Assembly (NCBI RefSeq): GCF_030272615.1 | Contig: NC_081412.1 | Location: 691,552,083 to 691,616,082 of the forward strand | DNA from: Cryptomeria japonica | Taxonomy: Eukaryota; Streptophyta; Pinopsida; Cupressales; Cupressaceae | Length of the DNA: 64,000 nucleotides | Direction: 5' to 3' | Part shown: positions 52,504 to 63,933 of the stretch, in pieces | How positions within the stretch are numbered: position 1 is the first letter of the stretch | Layout of the letters: each line of letters begins with the position of its first letter | The notes under the pieces: generated by a model | What the model saw: only the letters and a program-made list of their open reading frames with translations | Told to the model about the DNA's origin: nothing | Databases searched by the model: none | Made by a program: the position numbers and the translations under genes

Positions 52504-55500
52504 GGTAGATGCCTTAGGGGTAGGCAAATTTGATGGAAGATGATGCATATGCCCTTGGAAGAGATTCTAGAAGATGTTCCAGATATTGGAGTGGTATATG
52601 TGGAAGATGTTAGGGCCTATATTAATTATCATATAGAGGACTTAGGCACTTCGAAGATTAAGGGGATGTATATGAATGAACTCATGGGAGAATTTGGTAA
52701 AATCAAACTAGCATATAAATACATCGAAGATCTAGGGTTCACTGATATTATGGATATTCCGCACATTGAAGATGAGATTGTCATATATGTACTAAGCAGA
52801 GTACTTGGAGAATTCATATGGTTGGATCGACCCTATAAAATCACAAAGGAAGCCATCTAGGTAATTAATGGTTTTCCATCGGTAGGGCAACATCCAGATA
52901 AGAAAGTATCAAATGAATTTGTAAGGAAGATCACCAGTGCCACATTAGATAAGAGATCGATGAAGGTGATCACCATCATCGACACTGACATCATGTTTGG
53001 AAGCATGATCATAGGCTACAAGGTAACTCAGTCTAACCAACTGAATTCAGTTTCAAGTTCATGTATTTTGGCCACTTATAGGATGATGAGAGAAAATATC
53101 AAGTTTGATCTTTGTGACTGGATGCTTGAGGAGTTATTGATCAATTTAGGGAAGATTAAAGGTGAGAAGAAGGGCACCTTCTAGTATGGAAATTTGTTAG
53201 TATGCTTAATGTTATACTTTTTGAATGATACCCTCGGTCCTAGAAGGAAGAAATGGGATTTTGACATCTCGGTAGGAAGACAACTTAAGAAATCAATTGC
53301 TACATTGGGAAGTCTTAGAGATGATAAGGTATGGGGTTACTTCAAGGCTTTTCATAAATCTATGAGGTCTAGAATAAGGATACCTGAGCAAATAGTAGAG
53401 AAATACTCTACCAACATTTGTTTCATGGTTAAGAAGGATGTGACTCTCATGGAGGTAGTCAAGCCCCAAAATATTTGGATAGAGGAAATGGGATATAAGG
53501 TGGACACATTAATTATGGATGCATATGCAAAAATTTTGATAGATGCAGAAATAGATGAAGCAGAAAAAGCTTGTGGAACAGCACATCAAAAGACTTTTGA
53601 GGTTAAAACTGAGTTCAACCAGAAGGAGAGGGAAAAATAAGAAGGTAAGGCAAGAAAGTTTGTACATGAATTTTCTAAGGACATTAAGGTACTCTTTGAT
53701 ATTTTCCTAGAGAAAGGGAGAAAAAGGAAGGATTCGGTAGTTCACATTGAACCCGTGACTGCAAATTATGAGATTGATGATGAGACACCATTAGCATTCA
53801 AAAGGGTTGTGAGGAAGAAACTGAAAGAACCTAAAGTGGAAGCTAATAAAAACTGATTAGAAAGGTCACCATCAAATTAATGGCATAGAAGCAAGCACCC
53901 AAGGCTACACCATCAGCTGCATCTAGTACTACCAGAAGGAGGAAGAAAAGTGACATTGATTTGGCACTAGAGACTAGTAATGTAATAATTATTCTGCCTA
54001 AGACTTGTGCTGAAATTGTAGATGAAATAACTAAGGATGGGATGTTGAATAATGTCAAGTCTTATTATGATACATTTGAAGATGATGGTCATAGTGAGGT
54101 AGAGGAAGCAATTCTTCTATATTTAGACATCTATAAGAAAGCATTAATTGAAATAGAAAATCAAATACCGATAGAGCTATACAACATGTTAGATGCTAGA
54201 AGGTTATCTGCAATGCAAAAAGATAAACACATTAAGATGCAAGAACTTTTATCTATATGTGTTGCTATAACTCTAGATGAGATGGAGAAGACAATTGAGG
54301 CTATAGATAGGAAGGTATTCAAAAACAAACATATAATAACTAGCCTTATGTTAGGAAGGATGAATGAGATAATAAAGGAAACACAGAAGGGTTGGATGAT
54401 TTTTTTGGGAGAGCATAGAGGATTCTTCACTTCATCAGAGACAAAGACTGATAATGTAGATACACCGGTTGAAGGGAAAGGTACAGGAATTATGAGTACT
54501 CCACCCTCAGTTTTGAAAAATATCAAGATAGTGGTCATTGAACCACCGGTGAACACAAATGCACAAAAAAATATAGAGACACGGATTAATGTAGAGAACA
54601 TTGTACATGATACTAACATTCAGGACACTTGTCCTCTAGATACTAATGTACAGGTTGAGTATATTGTTCCTATGGAGGAACTGACAGTTGCACAGACTAT
54701 ACCAAGTGGCGAAGCCACCAGTGCAAGTGAGGAGGTAATAAAAGTTAAATCACAAAAGAAAATAGGGGAATCCGGTAAGGAACCAGTTGCTGGCACATCA
54801 TTATTGACAACTGACAATTCTCTAGTGGAAAAGAAAAACATCATAGAGATGAGCCCCACAGACCTGATGTTGATGGCTTCTCAAAAACTAATGAAGGAGG
54901 GAACCACAGACAAAGGGATTATAGATCAATCCATAACTATTTTGCACAAATTGTTCCTAGAATGTAAGATTGAGAATGAAGCGAGCCATTCCGATAATCT
55001 TAAAGCTATAACAAAGCACATATCTAAATATTTTCAATCATTACAACATATCTCTAACTGGCTAGCACTTGAAAAATTCACTTTGGCTAAGAGAGCCGCT
55101 TTTGATCAGATCATTGATAAAGAGAAGAAAAAGATTGAGGAGAAGTTAATTATGATAGAAAATTATTTGAAACAAGGTACTAACATATTCAGGGTATGTT
55201 GCAATACAAAGATTCTTACAACAAAAGTAGATGAAAAGATAAAAGAGGTACAGGACAAAATTGCTAATATTGATAACTCTTTTGATGGACTAGTTTCACT
55301 AACAACATCTATTGATGGAAAAATTTTGACTTTGGAGAATCAAATTTCTTCTCTTGAAAAAGAAAGAGATAAGATCATTCGGAGAGCTAAAAGTCTCATA
55401 GGTTTGGTGAGTCCAAGATTGGATTCACTTGGTGTTCATAAGAGGGAGTGCATGGATATGCTTTGTAAGCCCACACTCACAGAAGTTAATGAGAAGGAAT

Positions 55501-55622
55501 CACTTGCATATTTACTGAGTGGACTTGTATATATCTCTGGCACATTCAAAACTGGCTAGGATACTTATGTGGAGTTATTGGAGAAAGCTTACCCGGAAAT
55601 CTTGAAATTGGTCAAGCTCCAG
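52504..55622 (+). pseudogene. Element D ORF2: large unknown protein, about 1030 codons, lightly broken
   Basis: The N-terminal 30-35 residues and most of the spacer found in A/B are deleted; the first ATG is at 52540. One frame runs to about 53856 with three nonsense codons (52858, 53182, 53638). It includes VLSRVLGEFIWLDRPYKIT, MIIGYKVTQSNQLNSVSS, LLVCLMLYFL and WIEEMGYKVD. After one frameshift (53857-53960) a 532-codon run, 53961-55559, holds helical segments, a Thr/Val/Glu-rich middle (PPVNTN, VEYIVPMEEL) and C-terminal coiled coils (EKKKIEEKLIMIENYL, QISSLEKERDKIIRRA). A TAG at 55557 precedes the probable true end, KLVKLQ then TAA near 55621. Best-preserved ORF2; function unknown. Confidence 0.72.
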
Positions 55623-55689
55623 TAAGACATTTTTGGAGGTATTCGGTGTACAGTTATCATTCTTTGACATTCTTTTTACAATTTTTTGG

Positions 55690-55943
55690 GTATTGATGTC
55701 AAAGGGGGAGAAGTATAGATGTGAAAAAGAATAAAGGGTTGCATACATTAGGGGGAGTTATAGAGTTTTTGGAGTATTGGAACATTTTGCATATTCAGCT
55801 CAGGGGGAGCAAGGCATGATGAAACTGATAGTTGAAACCATGACCATTTTTCACATGAGTGTTGCCATCAATGCCAAAGGGGGAGATTGTTGGCAATTAA
55901 CACTCTATTGGTTGGTTTCATTATGTTGTCATTGATGGCAACA
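55690..55943 (+). promoter_or_regulatory. Polypurine-tract module of element D
   Basis: Upstream tracts follow ATTGATGTCAAAGGGGGAG (55692 on) and at 55803. The main GTTGCCATCAATGCCAA (55861-55877) is followed by AGGGGGAGAT and the LTR at 55888. The U3 arm TTGTCATTGATGGCAAC (55926-55942) differs from the perfect complement at one position. Confidence 0.72.
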
Positions 55944-56795
55944 TGATTTTGGGCTCTGACTTCATATGGTGTACCGATAGGCACTTCATAGACTCTACAC
56001 TGGCACTGGCACTGATAGGATAGAATATTTCTTTAGTCACCAATAATGCAGACCGACATGGTATGGTAAAGGTCATCGGTATTGGAGGCTAACACATCTT
56101 GGATCCAGCATTGGCAACTTGTTCTAATGCTTATTCATTTATGTTATATGGCTGATATGTAATATGATATTTTATATATCCTTGTAAGTCGACATAAGGC
56201 ATAAATTTGTATAGGGTATATAGGGGAGATTGATTAGATCACTTTTGATATGGACGGATAAGGTTATGGATGTAATGTAATGCAAAATATATCAGAGAGA
56301 CTATGTATGTGAGGAATTCATTGTCAGGGTTATTCCAGTACTGAGGTTTAGGGTTTTAAATGGAACAGACAGAGCTTAAACCAAAACTGTATTATGGCAT
56401 AGGAGATGCTATATTAAGTAGTTCACACTTTTCCAGATTGTTGTATGGATTTTAATGTAGTCATTCATGTTCCTATTGTGATGAGAAGTGTGCTCTAGGC
56501 TGTAAGCCTTTCTGCAAGTGCAGACCCATCATATATTGTAATATCTCTTCATATGGCCAGTGAATTGATATTGTGGGTCACAAATCCCACCGTGGTTTTT
56601 CCTCATTGAGGTTTTCCACGTATAAATGTGTGTTATGACTCTCATTTATGTTTTTTGCTTATTAGTTGCATTACTTCTTTTAATTTTTTTATACCGGTAT
56701 ACCGGTTGGTGTATGAATATTTTGTTAAGGCTAAAATCTTCTATTCTGGTATAACACTAATTCACCCCCCTTCTCAATGTTATTGGTTTCCAACA
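55888..56795 (+). repeat. 3' LTR of element D
   Basis: 908 bases, TGTTGGCAATTAACACTC to GGTTTCCAACA. Compared with the 5' copy it has a short CTGGCA duplication near 56000. Confidence 0.92.
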
Positions 56796-57630
56796 GAAAG
56801 TGCCACAATTTCCTATCAGTTTTGACAAGCCATATCACATGATGTCTCCAGTAGAGAAAATTTTGGCCACTGCAGCACTCTAAGCACAAGCAACATCAGA
56901 ATTGGCCTAAGAGGAATCAAAGGACAAGCAACTGATTCATAATACTTTTGAAGTTTTGAACCAGTTAGTATCAAATTTCCAGGCATAGGAGAGCGCAAGC
57001 TCATCCGATAAATTACAGGAGATCATTGATTTCATTCCTAAACAATATGATTCTTTGGTTAAGATTTCAATAACTAAGGCTAAGAATAAATTTATAGAAG
57101 CCCGAAAGCAGACATTTCTATAGATGATTGCATCAGAGAAGAGTAAACTTCAAACATGCCTACAGTCCATTGATACATTATTGGCAGAAGGTGCAATGTT
57201 TTATAATACTTGTCTAGATTTCTCAGAGCTTAGTACTCACTTAGACAAGCAAATTTCAAACTGTAAGGATAATTTTATTCAAACCTCTAATTCTTATAAC
57301 CCGATAGTGAACCTAACAAGTTCTTTCGATGGTCCCATTTTGGTGGTCATGGATCAAATTTTCAGGTTAGAGAAGGAAAGGGATAACACATTAAGGAGAG
57401 CAACAAAGATCAGAAATTTCATAGGTCCCCGGCTTGATACTCTATTATTTTACAAGACTAGGTGTATATCCAACATGCAGAAGGAGGATTCCACCGAATT
57501 AGAGGCAATTGAATATTGTCAGTCTCTTGAATGGATTCACCACCATTCTTGATTCTCTCAAGCAAGGTTGGGACAAATACTTCTCATTTTTGAAGACTAT
57601 GTATGCTAACATTTTGAAACTTGTATAGAA

Positions 57631-57635
<5 letters not shown>

Positions 57636-57662
<27 letters not shown>
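57636..57662. repeat. (TA)n microsatellite
   Basis: About 14 TA units just after the end of C ORF2, followed by GTATGTATA. Confidence 0.9.
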
Positions 57663-57669
<7 letters not shown>

Positions 57670-57689
57670 AACATTTTTGGTGGGCACCC

Positions 57690-57919
57690 CTCCTTGTCAT
57701 TGATGTCAAAGGGGGAGGAGTAGAGTGAAAAATGTATATATAGCTCAGGGGGAGGATATCAGATGTATATAGCATGAGTGTATAGGTCAGGGGGAGAAGA
57801 TTCAGAGATGGTGTCATTTTTCACATGAGTGTTTCCATCAATGCCAAATGGTGAGTTTGTTGGTAGTTGACGCTCATTTGATAAGGTAAATTGCATTTAG
57901 GGTTGTCATTGATGACAAC
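57690..57919 (+). promoter_or_regulatory. Polypurine-tract module of element C
   Basis: Upstream TTGTCATTGATGTCAAAGGG (57694 on). Main arm GTTTCCATCAATGCCAA (57831-57847), then a decayed tract ATGGTGAGTT and the LTR at 57858. The U3 arm of this LTR (57903-57919) reads TTGTCATTGATGACAAC. Confidence 0.6.
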
Positions 57920-58847
57920 TCATCTTCAAGTGTTGATATTTCTTATCGAGATTCATTGTCTTATCATTTTATATTGTTTGGGCCAACTGGTATACACTAT
58001 ACACAACCGATATATTCACACTTCACTTTATCCTTGATAATCGGTTAGTCTTGGTACCGGTAACATGTAATTTGGAACCCGGTTAAGATATTTTGTTACC
58101 TTAGTAATATCTTTGAAGGAATTTAAGGTAGCATGTGAAGGCTGAAATCAACATGATCATCGGATAATGCATACCTCACTTTATGATTCGGAAACTGACA
58201 TGATTATTTTTCTCATTGAGGTCGACATGGTGAAAAGTTAAAGTGTATTTAAGGGAGATCTTTTTTAGCGATGTATTCAGGGTTAATAGGAATGCGATTT
58301 TGGATGTGAATCAATAAGAGATATATGGTATGCAATTTGATCAGCGAGTAAAAATGTTTGTGTCCAGTTTCACGTGCGAAGTTCCAACCGGTAGAAGAAT
58401 AGGGCAAAACAGAGTATCAGTAAACTGGTTCATAGAGGAGGTTGACAGAGCATAAATTGGAACTTATCCAACATGGTCAGATGCACTCTATAGGTTCATT
58501 TTTGTTTGTAATCATTGTATAATTTTGTGTAAGTCAGTGAGACTTTTGTTTGAGCAGTGAGCTCTAGGCGGTGAGCCTAATTGGATGTGTAATCCCCTCT
58601 ATGTAATATTTATATACCTTGATCAAGTATATAAATATTGTGGGTATCGGCCCCATCGTGGTTTTTCCCTTTACATTGTTTTCCACATATAAATATTGGT
58701 GTTATGGTTGTGCTTCTTTATGTGTTATTTGGCTTATGCACTTTAATTATATTTACTATTAACCAGTTCATATGCAATAACTTTAGAAATTAGTTTACCG
58801 GTGGAACACTGATTCACCCCCCCTCTCAGTGTTCTTGGATTCCAACA
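57858..58847 (+). repeat. 3' LTR of element C
   Basis: 990 bases, TGTTGGTAGTTGACGC to GATTCCAACA, collinear with 44779-45785. It is followed by AATTC and the rest of E's LTR. Confidence 0.9.
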
Positions 58848-59330
58848 AATTCATCATTTAGTGTGGTGTATTGAGAAGAGATTGAAGAATAGCAGAGAAA
58901 ACATATGTGCTTAACCAGAACTATCATCAGGCATTGATAGATACTATTATTGTAGTTCATTCCTTCCGGATTGTAGTCTGAATCTTCTTGTAAGTCAGTG
59001 AGACTTCCCTGAGGGTTGTATCCTTATGGGTTATTATATATTGAGCAATGAGCTCTAGGAAGTGCTTGAATGCAGGTGCATTCCACATTGTAATATTTAA
59101 ACACACTACTATAGAGTATCATCTTATTGTGTGTAGGTTCCCACTATGGTTTTTCCCTTAACCGGGTTTTCCATGTCAAAATCTTGGTGTTGTGTGTTGT
59201 GATATCAATTTTCTTATCTTTTTTGTTGTTGCAATTTATGAGATTTGCATTTAAGGTTAATTTTTATAATCCGGTGAAAACTGATTCACCCCCCCCATCT
59301 CTTAGTTTTTCTTCTTTGTTGTTGCCAACA
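58848..59330 (+). repeat. 5' LTR of element E, right part
   Basis: It continues E's LTR after element C. GAGCAATGAGCTCTAGGAAG lies at 59044 and CCACTATGGTTTTTCCC at 59141. It ends CACCCCCCCCATCTCTTAG and GTTGCCAACA at 59330. Confidence 0.85.
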
Positions 59331-59386
59331 ATTGGTATCAGAGCTAGATCCTCTGGAAGAAGCTTGACCGCTTGAGGTCATCCAGG
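59331..59386 (+). promoter_or_regulatory. Primer-binding site and leader of element E
   Basis: TTGGTATCAGAGC (59332-59344), then AGCTTGACCGCTTGAGGTCA, and the gag ATG at 59387. Confidence 0.85.
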
Positions 59387-60568
59387 ATGGAAACTGGAAG
59401 CGGAAGTGTTATCTTTAAGAAGGAGAGTTTGAGATTTGATGGAAGTAAATATGCTATATAGAAGAACCAGATGGAGGCACACTTGAGATGTCTTGGAGAG
59501 AATTACTGGAAGATTACAAAGAATGCCTATTTTGTTCCTCCGAATAGACTGGTTTTTGCTGATAAGATCAAGCAAGCTGAAAATAATATTAGAGATAAGG
59601 AAGCAGTGTTGAGTGCCCTGACTGATTTAGAGATGACTAATGTAATGGGACTTCAGACTACACATGAGATCTGGGAGAAGCTTGAGACCTTGTATGAAGG
59701 AGATAAACAAGTCAAAGTTTCTAAGTTGTAGAGTTTTAAAGGGAAGTATGAGATGTTGAGAACGGGAGAAGATGAGAACATAAATTCCTTTATGGCTAAG
59801 GTGAATGAACGTGTCCTATGTATCAGATGTGTCAGTGGAACCCTTGAAGAAGATGAAAATGTTGCTAAGGTGCTGATATTATTTCCTCCTACTTACAAAC
59901 ATAAGGTAGCTTCTATTGATGAGATTTGGAGTGTGACTGTTGTGACAAGAGATATGCTAGTTGGAAAGATTGTTGGATTTGAACTGAGCAAGTTTGGTGA
60001 ATCACATGGAAAGTCTGAGACAACATTTATAGATTTTGTATCTAGAAAGAAGAAGTATAATCCTGAAGAATGTAAAATATCTAGATATGAAAGAGAGAGG
60101 AGAGATATGGAAGAGAAAGAAAGAGAATTGGAGGAGCTTGAAGCATTGATTGCCCGAAGATTGCCTAAAGGATCCGGTAAGTATAATGGCAAATTGCCTA
60201 TGAAATGTTTCTCTTGTAATAAGATAGGATATTTTTCTTCTAGGTTCCTAGAGAGAATGTCTAAGTATGATAGGCATGATAAATTTGATAAGCATGATAG
60301 GAATGATAGATATGAGAAGCATGAGAAGTATGATAAGCCTTACAAGCCTAACTGGAAGTATAAGCATCAAAAGAACTATTATTATGTTGTTGATGAAGGT
60401 GTTACAGAAGAAGAATCAGAAGGAGATGAAGTTGTGTTTATTGTTATTAAAGAAGATGGACCGATACCTGTTGATTCCACAAGATGCACTATTGAGGACA
60501 AAGCTCTAGTTGCTAGAGTTGAAGAGAAAGATGAATGGGTGATTGACAATTTTTTTCACATCATATGA
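59387..60568 (+). pseudogene. Element E gag, with protease start
   Basis: The ATG at 59387 (METGSGSVIF) begins one frame with two nonsense codons (59459, 59729), open to 60568. It has the Copia Gag blocks ESLRFDGSKYAI and FMAKVNERVLCIR, a damaged knuckle CFSCNKIGYFSSRF (His and last Cys lost), a charged repeat tract of YDRHDKFDKHDR type (60265-60345) and an acidic stretch. It reaches the protease site as WVIDN, where a small deletion shifts the frame just before SHHM. Homologous to G throughout. Capsid and nucleocapsid role known for the family. Confidence 0.85.
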
Positions 60569-60828
60569 CCGGTGATAAAAGAAAATTTGTGAATATGGAA
60601 AGGTATGATGGTGGAATAGTAAGATTTGGATATTACAAAGCCTGTGTGATCTATGGTAGAGGTTCTATTTCCTTTAATGGTAAGTATAACACTAATGATG
60701 TCTTGTATGTTGAAGGTTTGAAGCATAATCTTTTAAGTGTTGGACAGATGGTGGACAAAGGTTATGATTTTCAATTCAAGAATGGAAAATGTGGAATCCT
60801 AAATGCCTCTGGTGTAGAGATTGCATAA
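60565..60828 (+). pseudogene. Element E protease
   Basis: The open piece continues SHHMTGDKRKF through GLKHNLLSVGQMVDKGYD to a stop at 60826-60828. The catalytic DSG just upstream is destroyed by the deletion near 60550. The Copia aspartic protease is short and normally lies between Gag and integrase, as here. Confidence 0.8.
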
Positions 60829-61790
60829 GGAACTAAGACTTAAGGTAATATCTTTCATTTGAATGTTGGTGAGAAAATTTGTTTGATTGCTCGATTGATG
60901 AAAGTTGATTGTGGCATAGGGGAATGTGTCATGCTAATTTTGACTCAATGATTAAGATCAGTTCTACAAAATTTGTTAGAGATTTCTCTAAAACTGTTAA
61001 TCTTGCTAATCCAGTATGTAAGGAATGTCAAATGGGAAAGCAAATGAGAATTTCTTTCAAGAGTAAGCAATATAAATTTGATGGATTGCTAGATCTTGTG
61101 CATACTGACCTATGTGGACCTACAAATGTTAGAAGTGTGCAGGGTGAAAAATATTTTATGTTACTGATTGATGATTATTCTAGAATGATGTAGGTTCTCT
61201 TTTTGAAGGATAATTTAGAAGCATTAGATAAATTCAAGATATTCAAAGCAAAGAATGAGACTGAGATAGGATTGAAGGTGAAATGTATGAGATCTGACAG
61301 GGAAGGAGAATTTTATTCTGATGAGTTTGATTCATTTTGTGAGAAGCATGGAATTAGAAGACAATTATATGCTCCTAGAACCCCACAACAAAATGGAGTC
61401 ATTAAATGAAGAATATGACTATCTTGGATGCTGCAAGGACTATGTTGATTGAAGGGAATGTTCTGAAGATCTATTGGAGAGAAGCTGTTAGCACTACTCT
61501 TCACACATTCAACTGAGTGCATATAAAAGGTGATACTAGTAAGAATCCTTATGAGATATGGTTTGGTCATGTTCCTACTGTGAGATATTTCAAAAAATTT
61601 TGAAGCAAGTGTTATATCAAGAGAGATGAGGATATAGGAAAGTTTGATGCAAGAAGTGATGAAGGAATTTTCTTGGCATATTCAACAAAGAGAAAATCCT
61701 ATCAGTGCTATAATAAGAGATTGAGAAAGATAGTGGAAAGTGCAAATGTAAAAGATGATGAGAACTATGGAAAAGAGATTAGAGCATGTG
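60829..61790 (+). pseudogene. Element E integrase (broken)
   Basis: The HHCC region (WHRGMCHANFDSM, CKECQMGKQ) and core (DLVHTDLCGP, LIDDYSRMM) lie in 60909-61193. A stop follows, then DREGEFYSDEF in 61203-61409 and NGVI at 61388, where a frame change destroys the ERKN block. Later fragments HIYWREAV-like, GHVPTVRYF and GIFLAYSTKRK are split by stops. The DDE positions are mostly visible but the reading frame is lost. Confidence 0.8.
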
Positions 61791-62039
61791 GGTAAGATGA
61801 TGATCAGGATGTTGTTTTAACACTAAATTAGACTGAAGAATTGAAACATAATGATCCGGTAGAAACTATTAATCCAGATGTTGTTGCTACCAGTGAAGAG
61901 GTGTAGGAACTTGTAAATCAGAATAATCTAAAGACTCTGAGGTATGTGAGATTAAATTATTCTAAAAATCAGATCATTGGTGATAAAAATAAAGTCATAA
62001 TGACTAGAAGAAGACTAGCTATTGAAGAGGTATGTTTGA

Positions 62040-63557
62040 TTTCCAAATTGAACCTAAAGATGTTGTTGAAGCTTGCAAAGATGAAAATTGGATGAAATCT
62101 ATGGAAGAAGAATTGAATTAGATTGAAAAGAATAACACAGGGGAGCTTGTTCCTAGACCTAAAGACAAGAATGTGATTGGTACTAAATGGGTATTCAGGA
62201 ACAAATTGAATGAAGTCGATGAAGTTGTCAGAAACAAAGCAAGATTGGTATGCAAAGGATATTCACAGAAAGATGGAATTGATTATGAGGACACTTTTGC
62301 TCTAGTAGCTAGACTTGAAGCTATTAGACTATTTCTTGCATATGCTACCTATAAGGATTCCAAGGTATATTAGATGGATTTCAAGTTAGTCTACATTGAG
62401 CAACTTGATGGATTTTAATTATCATATGATGGAGACATGGTATGCAGACTGAAGAAATCTCTTTATGGATTGAAACAAGCCCCTAGAGTCTGGTATGCTA
62501 GATTGGATAACTATTTGCTAAAATTGGGATTTAATAAAGGTACTGTTGATAGTAATCTATATTTCAATATTGAGAATGATAAAATTTGAATTGTTGAAGT
62601 TTTTGTTGATGATATTATCTTCTAAGGAGATGAGAACTTGAACATGAATTTTTCCAGTGATATGCATAAATAATTTAAGATGTCTATGATAGGAGAGATG
62701 AAATTTTTATTAGGATTGCAGATTTCATAGATTGGAAAAGGTATTTTTATATCTCAAACTAAATCTATGAAGAAATTGTTGAAGAAGTTTGGGTTAGAAG
62801 ATTCTAGACCGCTTGGAACTCCTATGGTGACAAACTGCAAATTATCTAAAAATGATGAATCTTTGAAAGCTAATTAGACCTTCTATAGATCTATGGTTGG
62901 TGAATTGATATACCTAACTCAGACTAGACCTGACATTATGCATGTTGTGTGCATGGCTACTAGATATCAAGCTAATCTAAAAGAGAGTCATGTCACTGTT
63001 GTAAAGAGGATATTCATATACTTGAAGGGAATTGTGGATTATGGTTTGTGGTATCCAACAAATCATGACTTCATGTTGTGTGCTTACACTGATGCTGATT
63101 GGGCTGGTGATGTTGATGACCAGAAGAGTACCTTCGGTGGTGCATTCATTTTGGGTAAGAAATTGGTTTCATGGGCAAGTAAGAAACAAGATTCAGTTTC
63201 CCTATCTATTGTTGAAGCTTAGTACATTGTTGATACTAGTAACTACACTCAGGTAGTTTGGATGAAGAAAATGTTGAAGGATATCAGAGTTATCTATGAT
63301 GAGCCTACTATCATATAAATTATGATAATTCTAGTGCTATTAATATGTCAAAGAACCCGGTACAACATTCAAATACTAAACATGTATCAATTAAGTATCA
63401 TTTCTTGAGAGAAAAAGTCAGTGAAGAGGAAGTGAAGCTGGAGTATGTGTCTACAAAGGAACAAATTGATGATATTTTCACCAAGCCTTTTCCTAAAAAC
63501 ACATTTGTCTATTTTAGAGACAAGTTGGGGGTATCTACCCCTCCTGATGGGAACTAG
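62040..63557 (+). pseudogene. Element E reverse transcriptase and RNase H (broken)
   Basis: RT blocks: [14 protein letters not shown] (62173 on), [24 protein letters not shown], then MDFK followed by a deletion of the CAFLNG segment near 62380. These continue with [13 protein letters not shown] and the catalytic FVDDIIF followed by a stop near 62622. RNase H 62893-63222: YLTQTRPDIM, YLKGIVDYGLWYP, YTDADWAGDVDDQKSTFGGA and SLSIVEA. After a frame change near 63300 it ends at 63345-63557 with NMSKNPVQHS and DDIFTKPFPK. The motif-A deletion alone would inactivate the enzyme. Confidence 0.85.
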
Positions 63558-63734
63558 ATGCATTGAGTTGCATCAATCTGGTGGACTTCACAGTCTTATA
63601 TTTTTGTCTAGATTGATGAGTTTATGCTACTCCTCTAGTGGAGTATTTGGTCTATGGCTCGTCTGGTTATATGTTTTAGGGGGAGAGAATCACAATTTGT
63701 TTAAAGGGGAGAGTTTGGTTTTCTGTTTTGAAGA

Positions 63735-63933
63735 CCCTTGTCATTGATGTCAAAGAGGGAGAGAAGCATGCAAAAAATTGTTTTAACTGCTTAATCTTAG
63801 GGGGAGTTTGTTGGAGATGTTTCTTTCTTTGCATTGATTGTTTTTCACATTCACATGTTGCCATCAATGCCAAAGAGGGAGATTGTTGGATATTTCTACT
63901 GCTAGGATATGTTGCTGTCATTGATGTCAACAT
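63735..63933 (+). promoter_or_regulatory. Polypurine-tract module of element E
   Basis: Upstream TTGTCATTGATGTCAAAGAG (63738 on). Main arm TGTTGCCATCAATGCCAA (63856-63873), then AGAGGGAGAT and the LTR at 63884. The U3 arm is CTGTCATTGATGTCAACAT (63915-63933). Two more purine runs lie at 63677 and 63798. Confidence 0.7.

Larger units (their letters stand above)
50443..56795 (+). mobile_element. Element D: pol-less two-ORF LTR retrotransposon, TSD GAAAG
   Basis: 6353 bases. GAAAG at 50438-50442 and 56796-56800. LTRs at 50443-51334 and 55888-56795. It holds ORF1, ORF2 and the purine module. The primer-binding site is missing at the 5' LTR junction. ORF2 of C continues on both sides, so D landed in C's coding region. 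Confidence 0.93.
47670..57630 (+). pseudogene. Element C ORF2: large unknown protein, split by element D
   Basis: The ATG at 47670 gives MASSSNVDT, then nonsense codons and short open pieces: 47871-48431 with the family block YILSHIHGEFIWLDQPYKIT and NRLNSVSS, then basic Lys-rich pieces (48800-49330). A Glu/Leu helical piece (49386-49568) and a 267-base tandem duplication (49591-50124) follow. D interrupts at 50443. ORF2 resumes after 56800 (SPVEKILA region) and has an open coiled-coil C-terminus at 57124-57552. A frame change near 57535 leads to an end near 57630 (ANILKLV), aligned with the D end. It shares the architecture of B and D. Function unknown. Confidence 0.68.
44779..58847 (+). mobile_element. 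Element C: pol-less two-ORF LTR retrotransposon holding M and D
   Basis: LTRs at 44779-45785 (1007 bases) and 57858-58847 (990 bases). Flanks AATTT (44774-44778) and AATTC (58848-58852) are a target duplication with one change. Removing D and M leaves about 7.4 kb with ORF1, a 375-base spacer and ORF2, as in A and B. No pol. The inserted positions are 46661-46992 (M) and 50443-56795 (D). Confidence 0.9.
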
